Positions 57,993 to 64,000 of a DNA stretch of 64,000 bases are shown here, one piece after another (within the stretch, counting starts at the first letter, position 1; the number at the start of each line of letters is the position of its first letter). Location: contig JAFWHC010000003.1 in NCBI GenBank assembly GCA_017512095.1, forward strand, positions 1 through 64,000, read 5' to 3'. The position numbers and the translations under genes were made by a program. The DNA comes from Candidatus Saccharimonadota bacterium (lineage in GTDB: Bacteria > Patescibacteriota > Saccharimonadia > Saccharimonadales > Saccharimonadaceae). The notes under the pieces were generated by a model. The model made no database searches and was not told the origin of the DNA. It was given only the letters and a program-made list of their open reading frames with translations.

Positions 57993-59159
57993 TTAAATTT
58001 TGCGGTCAAATGCATGTTCCTGACCAAGCGGACACGGACGATAGCAAATCTGCTCCGTAAACTGGCACTTGGTCTTGTCCTTGATCGGGTAAAGCATCTT
58101 AAAGACCTCCGTCTCGCCATTTTCAACCACGGCAGAGATATAGCGGTCGAGTGTCGCCTTTGTTTGCTGGCAAATTTCCAGCTGCGCCGCTCCGCAAAGT
58201 CGCTCCGAACACTTCGACATTAAGAAGTTTTCTGGCGTTCCGCGCTCGTTAATTCCAACGAGCATCCCCTGCGGATAGTTTTCCTTCACTGCCCTCATGT
58301 CGCTAAGATATTCACGCTCCCACTGCGTCCCGCGAATAATCGGCGGCACAAAGAACCCCGCTCTATGCGGCTCCACAACGGTCATCTCATAGTCAATCGA
58401 ACGATGCCTCTGCGCCTGCGCAAGCTGCGCAAAACTCCCGGTATAGTTCACCGAATAGACCTCGCCAAAGTATTCGCTCCGTCTTCTCGACGCAAACAGC
58501 GACAAAGTGCGCCCCTTCCGGTCGCGCATCTGTTCGCAGTTCATTACCGAGCGGAGCACTTTTGCCGTCTCAAGGAGCCACGGTGTTAGCTTTCGCCAGA
58601 ACGAATCACTGTCGGCTATCTCGCAATACCCCGCATATTCCTCCAGAAAGCCAATCAAATAATTACCCTGCCGGAAATCTACGGTGTATTCCATTATGGT
58701 TGACGGTGTAAAAACGGAGATAAAATATCTCGCATTTTCCTGCGCCAACTTGAGCCGAACTTTCTCGTCGATCTGCGGATAGACGGCCGTGATTGCCACC
58801 TGAAAAAGATCTAACCATTTCGCATAAAGTCGTTCTTCATCTCCCGACAATGCCATCTGCGTATATCTCGCCGACTTCTCGGAAGTGCAATAGTCTTTCT
58901 CGTTGTTCAAAATCATCGCAATAATCTTCGGCACACCAGAAAGCAGCAGATTGTAGCTCGTATGCCCTGCCACGCTATGATGACCAGAGCCTGCCGTCTG
59001 CGCAAACCGCTTCAAAGACTTTTCCTCTGGCTCCTTTGCAATCGTGTCGAAATCGTCCTTCATATAACAAATCCCCGCAGATTGTCCGGCGAAGATTTTC
59101 GCCTCCTCAACTGGAAGCTGGTAGTCTGGACAGGTCGACGCCAACACTCGAACATCCAT
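57993..59159 (-). CDS. Long ThyX-like (FAD-dependent thymidylate synthase family) protein
   Basis: A 388-residue protein with two ThyX-like halves. The C-terminal half holds QAQRHRSIDYEMTV, which resembles the ThyX signature RHRx7S, and ERLCGAAQLEICQQTKATL. The N-terminal half has GSGHHSVAGHTSYNLLLSGV, like the ThyX GH-S-EH stretch. Classical ThyX is about 220-250 residues; long forms occur in some bacteria. A thyA gene is also present in this window, so the role may be something other than bulk dTMP synthesis. ATG 59159 is chosen since GAGAGGTG lies 6-8 nt upstream; a GTG at 59168 lies within that SD. Confidence 0.75.
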   Translation of the reverse strand: MDVRVLASTCPDYQLPVEEAKIFAGQSAGICYMKDDFDTIAKEPEEKSLKRFAQTAGSGHHSVAGHTSYNLLLSGVPKIIAMILNNEKDYCTSEKSARYTQMALSGDEERLYAKWLDLFQVAITAVYPQIDEKVRLKLAQENARYFISVFTPSTIMEYTVDFRQGNYLIGFLEEYAGYCEIADSDSFWRKLTPWLLETAKVLRSVMNCEQMRDRKGRTLSLFASRRRSEYFGEVYSVNYTGSFAQLAQAQRHRSIDYEMTVVEPHRAGFFVPPIIRGTQWEREYLSDMRAVKENYPQGMLVGINERGTPENFLMSKCSERLCGAAQLEICQQTKATLDRYISAVVENGETEVFKMLYPIKDKTKCQFTEQICYRPCPLGQEHAFDRKI

Positions 59160-59187
59160 CGAATTCACCTCTCAAATTGTAAAAATT

Positions 59188-59219
59188 CCACGCCCGAAGG
59201 CGTTGGTGACTATATAATA
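59188..59219 (-). promoter_or_regulatory. ThyX-like gene promoter and 5' terminator-like hairpin
   Basis: TATTAT on the minus strand (59219-59214). The transcript would open with the hairpin CCAACGCC-ttcg-GGCGTGG (59206-59188), followed by AATTTTTAC. It has the form of an intrinsic terminator inside the leader. Confidence 0.5.
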
Positions 59220-59260
59220 CCATTTTCCCCTCAAAAAAGCAAATCGCAGAGAAAAGTCAG

Positions 59261-60193
59261 CTACTTTAGCTTCAAACTGTCAACAACATCAGTTATAAGT
59301 TTTATGTCGGCCTTAACTCTCGCAGCTTCAGCATCGACATCGATAGGCTTGGTTATTGAAGCGGCTTCAAAAGCATCACTCCGGTTGTCTACGGCGATAT
59401 GAAGTTTTCCGCCAACAAAGAAAAGCGCCACTCTGCCCCCATGCGCCTCACCGAGTTTTTCAATTCTCTCAAGAAAAGCTGGATCCAAAAGATAAAATGC
59501 CTCAAACCCATCCTCGGCATAAACCCTGAAACGATTATGAAACGCGTCGCTCTCAAGCGTAATGCGCCTAAACTTGTGTATCTTATCACGACTCCTTAAA
59601 CTTGCCACGCCAAAACCTTTCCCAACCACGGCCAGCTTAAACTGAAAATCCTTCTTTATATCAAAAACAGCCCATCTACCCATAAAAATCGTTCGATAAG
59701 AAGTATGTCCTTCATCATCTTCCTCGCGCTCCTGAATTAGCACGTCGGCCTGCCTAAACTTCAGCCCATTATACTCCCCGCATACCAAATCTTCCGAGCG
59801 ATAGACATCTCCCGTATCTACCATACACGTCGCCGAAAGCTCAGACTCATCAATGCCCGCATCCATTTTGTATGTACAACCCGGAAATGAATCCCTCAAG
59901 GCCTTCTCGACAAAAACAGATTTATAAAGTGACTTATATTCCGCAGCAAGCTTATGGTTTGCAATATAAAAAATAATCATACCAAAAGCATAGGGAAAAA
60001 TCGCCGCAACAAAAGCCGGAACGAGCGTAAACATAAAAGAGAAAACTGACGATCTTCCCCCGCGAGAAGACACTAAAGAAATGCCCAAAATAAGCGTCGC
60101 TAAGGCTATCGCTGCAATGAGCGAATAGCGTTGCGCCTTTTTATATTTAGCATGATATTCGGCGCGTAGCCGTTCTAACTTCTGGATTTGCAT
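59261..60193 (-). CDS. DUF3137-family membrane protein
   Basis: A 310-residue protein with two N-terminal membrane helices (about 23-43 and 52-77). A cytoplasmic domain follows with features of DUF3137: IFMGRWAVFDIKKDF, the ESDAFHNRFRVYAEDGFEAFYLLDP-type block (about 215-240), FFVGGKLHIAVDN and the end DIKLITDVVDSLKL. Families of this kind are often found beside LemA; here no lemA is nearby. Function unknown. It starts leaderless on the minus strand. Confidence 0.82.
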   Translation of the reverse strand: MQIQKLERLRAEYHAKYKKAQRYSLIAAIALATLILGISLVSSRGGRSSVFSFMFTLVPAFVAAIFPYAFGMIIFYIANHKLAAEYKSLYKSVFVEKALRDSFPGCTYKMDAGIDESELSATCMVDTGDVYRSEDLVCGEYNGLKFRQADVLIQEREEDDEGHTSYRTIFMGRWAVFDIKKDFQFKLAVVGKGFGVASLRSRDKIHKFRRITLESDAFHNRFRVYAEDGFEAFYLLDPAFLERIEKLGEAHGGRVALFFVGGKLHIAVDNRSDAFEAASITKPIDVDAEAARVKADIKLITDVVDSLKLK

Positions 60194-60199
60194 AAGAAG

Positions 60200-60205
60200 A
60201 TTATA
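60200..60205 (-). promoter_or_regulatory. Extended -10 box of the DUF3137 gene
   Basis: On the minus strand TGA-TATAAT, 6 nt before ATG at 60193; leaderless. Confidence 0.68.
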
Positions 60206-60260
60206 TCACATTTTCTCAATCGAATCTCGGCATAGCATTATCCTAAACTTTATGGTAATA

Positions 60261-60266
60261 TATAAT
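60261..60266 (+). promoter_or_regulatory. -10 box of tRNA-Trp
   Basis: TATAAT, 14 nt before the tRNA. Confidence 0.55.
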
Positions 60267-60280
60267 ATATACACTTTCAT

Positions 60281-60356
60281 ACGGGTGTAGCTCAGTTGGT
60301 AGAGCACTGGTCTCCAAAACCAGGTGTCGGGAGTTCAAGTCTCTCCACCCGTGCCA
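60281..60356 (+). tRNA. tRNA-Trp (CCA)
   Basis: 76 nt. Acceptor ACGGGTG with CACCCGT, discriminator G and an encoded CCA. Anticodon loop CTCCAAA on CTGGT/ACCAG gives CCA. T-loop TTCAAGT. Confidence 0.97.
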
Positions 60357-60369
60357 AATCTAAGACAGT

Positions 60370-60396
60370 GACATTTCTCGCAGAAATGTCTTTTTT
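60370..60396 (+). terminator. Terminator after tRNA-Trp
   Basis: GACATTTCT-cgc-AGAAATGTC followed by TTTTTT. Confidence 0.9.
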
Positions 60397-60417
60397 AATC
60401 AGAAAACATTAAGCTTA

Positions 60418-60446
60418 TTGACGAAACCGCAAGCGTTTAATAAAAT
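60418..60446 (+). promoter_or_regulatory. Promoter of the InlB-repeat pseudopilin
   Basis: TTGACG (60418-60423), 17 nt, TAAAAT (60441-60446), 10 nt before ATG 60457. Confidence 0.68.
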
Positions 60447-60456
60447 ATAACTATTG

Positions 60457-63006
60457 ATGGTTGGTGTAAAAAGAAAACAAACATTGTTTGGCGACACTCT
60501 TGTTGAAGTGATGTTTGCGGTTGGGATTTTTGGTCTTGTTGCTATCTCTGCTATTTCTCTGATGAACCGCGGGCTTCAAAACGCTCAGGGTGCCCTAGAA
60601 ATTACCATGGCGCGCCAAGAAATGGACGCACAAGCTGAGTCGCTTCGCTTCATCCAAGAAGCTTACGCCTCAGAAAGACCAACGACTGACAATGTCTATA
60701 CGACTGTCTGGGAGGAGATTGCTGATAATTCTTATACAAACTCAGAACTTCTCAATGAGATTCCTGATTTTTATTCCGGATACAACGGCAACGAACACTC
60801 ATGTAACGAACTCTACGAACGTCTCCCGCAAAAGGCATTTATTATCAATTCTCGTCAATTAGACGCGCCAGACATTCAAGACGCGGCTAATGGAATCAAC
60901 GGCAAGTCACTCGCTGATCTCATTATCACGCGGGATACATCATCTGATACAGAAATTAATCTTCGCCCCAGCGCGACTTACCCTCGTCTGTTATTTGGCG
61001 CTACGGAAGACCAAGCCGACACGAGCAATCTTTCTGATGCGACCGCAACCAGTGTAAGCTACGACAAAAAGCTCTACTCCGCTGAAGGAATCTGGGTCAC
61101 AGCAGTCAAATCTGGCGACGGTCTCAGCTGCAGTTCGGATAGTGGCGGGTTTCGTCCGGATTATTACGACTTCTACATTAGAACTTGTTGGGACACCCCC
61201 GGCGGAAATTCTTCGACGACTCTCGCCACCACAATGCGACTCCAAAATCCTGACGGCGATGCAAACTGTAGTGCTAATAAGGAAAGATATGCATACACCG
61301 TCTTCTTCGACCGCAATGGTGGATTAGGAACTATGTCTTCGGCAAAATTCTACCAGGGAGAGCCAGCTCCGCTTCCGGCCAACAGATTTTACAACACAAA
61401 CGGCTTAGTTTTTGCGAATTGGAATACATCCGCCGACCAGTCTGGCGATTCTTACGCTAACCAAGCCGTCGTAGTGGACCTTGCTCCGCCACGGCAAAGT
61501 ATCACTCTCTACGCTCAATGGAAAGAGGGATACTATGACATTGACTTCTCGCCAAACAGTGGAAGCGGCACGATGAATAGCCTCCATGTTCGGCTTGGCT
61601 CCACGTTCCGGCTTCCTGCCAATTCTTTCACAAAATCTAACTACCATTTTACGAGTTGGAACACAGCCGCCAATAAAACAGGTACAACATTTTCCGACAA
61701 GCAAGAAATCACTAGAGACCTCACCAACGCCGACAGCAGGATTACTCTTTATGCTCAGTGGAGCCCGGACACGTATATGGTTGTTTTTAACCCGAACGGT
61801 GGCACACCAAACGCAAATCGCGTTCAAACCATCAATCGAGGCGTCTCCACGGCGCTTTTGGCAAATAATTATTCTCGCCAAGGCTATACGTTTAGAGGAT
61901 GGAACACTCGAGCCGACGGTTCTGGGACGTCATATTCCGACAGACAGCAAGTAACCAACTTGGCCGCACGCGACCAGTCGATCGTACTCTACGCGCAATG
62001 GCAACAGCAAGCTTATACGGTCAAGTTTAACGGAAACGGCGCAACTTCTGGGAGCATGCCAGATCAAACCATTGCACGCGGTGCCACAACGGCTCTAAAT
62101 GCCAACAATTTTTCTCGCACATATTTCCAGTTTACCGGCTGGAACACCGCAGCAAATGGCTCCGGAACATCTTATTCGGACCGTCAAAATGTTACCAACC
62201 TTGCCGCAGCGGGTGCATCAATCACGCTCTATGCTCAGTGGCGGGCACAATATTCTTCAGGCGCAAATCAATATCTTGGAGTGTCCTCATTGATGTTATT
62301 AGGCAAGGTGCCAGGTCTGTCGACTGCTGAAGAGTTTTCTACGCGTGCTTTCAGCGTCGGTGCATATTCACCCCAAAAACACTACAGCTCCTTTACGCCT
62401 GGTCCGGATTACGTCAAAACAGTCAATAACTGGAGCGACGTTAAATGGCGTCTTCCTGGATTTATCATAGACCCGATGGATGCCTACGGTAAAAACAGTT
62501 TCGCCGCGCCGCAGTCCAACGCCTATCATATTTATAGACCAGGTAACTCGAGGGCTGACTTCACACCACCAAATAACACGAGGACTGTCATCTATGTCGG
62601 TTCTTATAACTGGGGCGATTCGAGTCAATCCGACCACAAAATACATCTATACTATAATCAATATAACGAATGGACTGCAGAAAGGATCGAATCAGCCGAA
62701 ACATACTTTTATAATTGTGGCATCGCTCCATCAGGCGGCATCTACACTTGGTCTTATCTAGAAGGATGCCTAGAGAGACATGTAGAGAATATATATTATA
62801 ATGAATACGACTATTATAGCGTCGATGACGTTGCTCCTGGCTATTTCCTTAACATTAAGGCTCGAAATGCAACAAAGGAATCGAATCAACCACTTTTTTG
62901 GATTGTCGCAAGGACGATATTTGACAGAAGCGCGCGGAAATTTCTAATTGAACCAATTAATATACTGACTAGAAGACTCCCATCGGATTTTCTCTGGGAC
63001 CCATAA
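60457..63006 (+). CDS. Giant pseudopilin with four InlB-type B-repeats (predicted adhesin)
   Basis: An 849-residue protein. The N-terminus is a prepilin signal: basic leader, G12|DTLVEVMFAVG with E17 at +5, and a hydrophobic helix. The body (about 60-285) is followed by four repeats of about 75 residues (about 286-595) of the Listeria-Bacteroides (InlB B/Flg_new) type. Each has a Y-x-V-x-F-x-x-N-G opening, a W-N-T core (FANWNTSAD, FTSWNTAAN, FRGWNTRAD, FTGWNTAAN) and an ITLYAQW ending. The C-terminal 250 residues, rich in Tyr, Trp and Asn, may be a ligand-binding head (W-x-LPGFIIDPMDAYG). The protein would ride on a type IV pilus, likely at its tip, and bind a surface; this is inference. Confidence 0.85.
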   Translation: MVGVKRKQTLFGDTLVEVMFAVGIFGLVAISAISLMNRGLQNAQGALEITMARQEMDAQAESLRFIQEAYASERPTTDNVYTTVWEEIADNSYTNSELLNEIPDFYSGYNGNEHSCNELYERLPQKAFIINSRQLDAPDIQDAANGINGKSLADLIITRDTSSDTEINLRPSATYPRLLFGATEDQADTSNLSDATATSVSYDKKLYSAEGIWVTAVKSGDGLSCSSDSGGFRPDYYDFYIRTCWDTPGGNSSTTLATTMRLQNPDGDANCSANKERYAYTVFFDRNGGLGTMSSAKFYQGEPAPLPANRFYNTNGLVFANWNTSADQSGDSYANQAVVVDLAPPRQSITLYAQWKEGYYDIDFSPNSGSGTMNSLHVRLGSTFRLPANSFTKSNYHFTSWNTAANKTGTTFSDKQEITRDLTNADSRITLYAQWSPDTYMVVFNPNGGTPNANRVQTINRGVSTALLANNYSRQGYTFRGWNTRADGSGTSYSDRQQVTNLAARDQSIVLYAQWQQQAYTVKFNGNGATSGSMPDQTIARGATTALNANNFSRTYFQFTGWNTAANGSGTSYSDRQNVTNLAAAGASITLYAQWRAQYSSGANQYLGVSSLMLLGKVPGLSTAEEFSTRAFSVGAYSPQKHYSSFTPGPDYVKTVNNWSDVKWRLPGFIIDPMDAYGKNSFAAPQSNAYHIYRPGNSRADFTPPNNTRTVIYVGSYNWGDSSQSDHKIHLYYNQYNEWTAERIESAETYFYNCGIAPSGGIYTWSYLEGCLERHVENIYYNEYDYYSVDDVAPGYFLNIKARNATKESNQPLFWIVARTIFDRSARKFLIEPINILTRRLPSDFLWDP

Positions 63007-63030
63007 AAATCATAAAAACGGAAAACAAGA

Positions 63031-63495
63031 ATGCCAAAAGAAAAGAAGACCGTAAACAAGAAACACCTCATCATTTTAACTGCGACTATTGTTGCTCTCG
63101 TACTCGGAGCTAGCATCTTCTTCATTGTGCGCGGAAAAAAGAGCAACTCTGGACAGAATGAATCGCAGGTCGATGAAGCATCTAAGCCGTCTTATTCGAC
63201 AGAACGCGACCCGGAAACTGGGGAAAGAGAAAATTTTGGAGCCGACGAAAATAAGAATAACTCCGGTGAAGCTTTCGTGGAATACCAAGAACGGATTATT
63301 GAATCCGAACATTCATCGAACGAAGATATTTTTGACGCAAAAATTGCTCAAGCCTCCTATTATATCGCCATCGGTGAATACGATAACGCCCAGGCCATCC
63401 TTGACTCCCTCGATCAATCCACTTTTTCCTCCGATCAGCAAGAGCGCTTCAATAACATCGCTAGGAATCTTGATATCGCCAGAAATAGCGAATAG
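63031..63495 (+). CDS. Small membrane-anchored protein with a TPR-like tail
   Basis: A 154-residue protein. A Lys-rich N-terminus and one membrane helix (about 13-34) are followed by an acidic, low-complexity linker (40-85) and a helical tail. The tail, IAQASYYIAIGEYDNAQAI, has the spacing of a single tetratricopeptide repeat. It lies 24 nt after the InlB-repeat pseudopilin and probably shares its transcript, so a supporting role in pilus or adhesin export is possible. Unrecognised otherwise. Confidence 0.65.
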   Translation: MPKEKKTVNKKHLIILTATIVALVLGASIFFIVRGKKSNSGQNESQVDEASKPSYSTERDPETGERENFGADENKNNSGEAFVEYQERIIESEHSSNEDIFDAKIAQASYYIAIGEYDNAQAILDSLDQSTFSSDQQERFNNIARNLDIARNSE

Positions 63496-63529
63496 CAATC
63501 GAAACATACACAAAATCTTTAAATAGTGC

Positions 63530-63535
63530 TAAAAT
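63530..63535 (+). promoter_or_regulatory. Extended -10 box of the glycosyltransferase gene
   Basis: TGC-TAAAAT, 7 nt before ATG 63543; leaderless. Confidence 0.6.
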
Positions 63536-63542
63536 AAATATA

Positions 63543-64000
63543 ATGAAAATACTCATGCTCGGGTGGGAGTTACCACCGCACAATTCTGGAGGTCTTGGCG
63601 TCGCTTGCCTAAATCTTTCCCGCGCTCTCGCAAAAGACGGCTGCGACATCGATTTTATCGTCCCTTATGAAGCGAAACATGAAAACATCACTTTCATGCA
63701 CGTTCTTTCCGCTTCGCATCTCGACCCGCTTTTCCGCTTCGGCATCGGCGCTTACGATTCTGACAAAATCGAAGATATGATTATCCCGGACGTTCATATT
63801 CCCGGCGCTATCTCTAAAGACCAAATCTCCATCCGCCAAATCCAAAAAACTTACTGTGACTTCGTCGAAAAATATTTGATGGAATATAAGCCCGACTTAG
63901 TACATGCTCATGACTGGCTTACGTTTGAAGCTGGAGTTCTTGCAAAAAAGAACTTTGGCATTCCGCTCATCGCTCATGTCCACGCTACAGAATTTGACCG
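63543..64000 (+). CDS. Glycosyltransferase (GT4/GT5, glycogen-synthase-like), 3' end cut off
   Basis: The first 152 residues are visible. The start MKILMLGWELPPHNSGGLGVACLNLSRAL has the GGLG donor-binding turn and the general form of a glycogen/starch synthase or GT4 transferase. DLVHAHDWLTFEAGVLAKK and IPLIAHVHATEFD correspond to the conserved HxHDW and HxxE-like parts of the N-terminal Rossmann domain. It may build an alpha-glucan, which would fit the cytoplasmic GH97, or a surface glycan. The C-terminal nucleotide-binding half lies outside the window. Confidence 0.85.
   Translation, partial: MKILMLGWELPPHNSGGLGVACLNLSRALAKDGCDIDFIVPYEAKHENITFMHVLSASHLDPLFRFGIGAYDSDKIEDMIIPDVHIPGAISKDQISIRQIQKTYCDFVEKYLMEYKPDLVHAHDWLTFEAGVLAKKNFGIPLIAHVHATEFD

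Noticed and set aside
1-64000. Recoding of UGA as glycine, as in Absconditabacteria and Gracilibacteria
   Set aside because: TGA ends mltG, uvrB, trmD and potC exactly where the families end, and no in-frame TGA occurs in conserved genes.
1-64000. CRISPR array or insertion sequence with transposase
   Set aside because: No regularly spaced direct repeats and no transposase-like protein were found on either strand.

Overview
The window reads as one contiguous bacterial chromosome segment, most likely from a host-associated, anaerobic member of the Candidatus Saccharibacteria (TM7, Patescibacteria/CPR). This is an inference from gene content: compact, partly overlapping operons; a complete gatCAB; many single-pass surface proteins unlike anything well characterised; type IV pilin-like proteins; an anaerobic ribonucleotide reductase; and no amino acid or lipid biosynthesis in 64 kb. 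TGA is a normal stop here (for example at the ends of mltG and uvrB), so the UGA-to-glycine code of Absconditabacteria/Gracilibacteria does not apply. A striking general property is that many genes have an extended -10 box (TGnTATAAT) ending 6 to 10 nt before the start codon, which predicts leaderless mRNAs. A second class (luxS, nrdD, tuf, the 26.4 kb secreted protein, the 47-51 kb trio) has real leaders, Shine-Dalgarno (SD) sites and hairpin terminators.

Layout. 1-2 kb: cell-wall enzymes (mltG end, LysM-CHAP hydrolase). 2-6.6 kb: obgE, a structured ncRNA of unknown class, uvrB, luxS and a small membrane protein. 6.6-10.1 kb: gatC-gatA-(membrane HEPN-like protein)-gatB. 10.2-12.7 kb: a bactofilin-like membrane protein, ung and a dCMP deaminase. 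12.7-23.3 kb: a surface block with a cutinase-VWA fusion, two giant tandem paralogues that overlap by 175 nt, a P2-type cation ATPase and a secreted beta-rich protein. 23.3-26.3 kb: nrdD-nrdG behind a promoter carrying two NrdR boxes. 26.4-32.4 kb: a secreted protein, trmD-recG-rsmD, a large imperfect palindrome, a sortase-motif protein, a flippase-like membrane protein and tRNA-Leu. 32.4-35.7 kb (minus): an envelope-glycan cassette (GtrB-like, deacetylase, GtrII-like). 35.8 kb: tuf.

The most exciting feature is at 37.1-39.1 kb. A type IV pilin gene faces an inverted, headless second copy of the pilin body, and a perfect 38-bp inverted repeat sits at the homology boundary in each copy. A tyrosine recombinase gene abuts, and runs through, the distal repeat. 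This is the architecture of a DNA-inversion switch that swaps the exposed part of the pilin. The same inversion would also replace the last residues of the recombinase. The recombinase start site lies in a predicted SD-occluding hairpin.

39.4-46.8 kb: a DUF362 protein, a polyamine ABC operon (potABCD), thyA and a dihydrofolate reductase-serine hydroxymethyltransferase fusion. Together with the dCMP deaminase these make a compact dTMP supply pathway. tRNA-Ala follows. 47-51.3 kb: two paralogous methyltransferase-like proteins and an ANL adenylating enzyme, each with its own promoter and terminator, a candidate undescribed small-molecule pathway. 51.3-60.2 kb: membrane sensor-like, CAP-domain, CapA-like and GH97 proteins, a long ThyX-like protein and a DUF3137 protein. 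60.3-64 kb: tRNA-Trp, a huge pseudopilin with InlB-type repeats, a small TPR-like membrane protein and the start of a glycosyltransferase.
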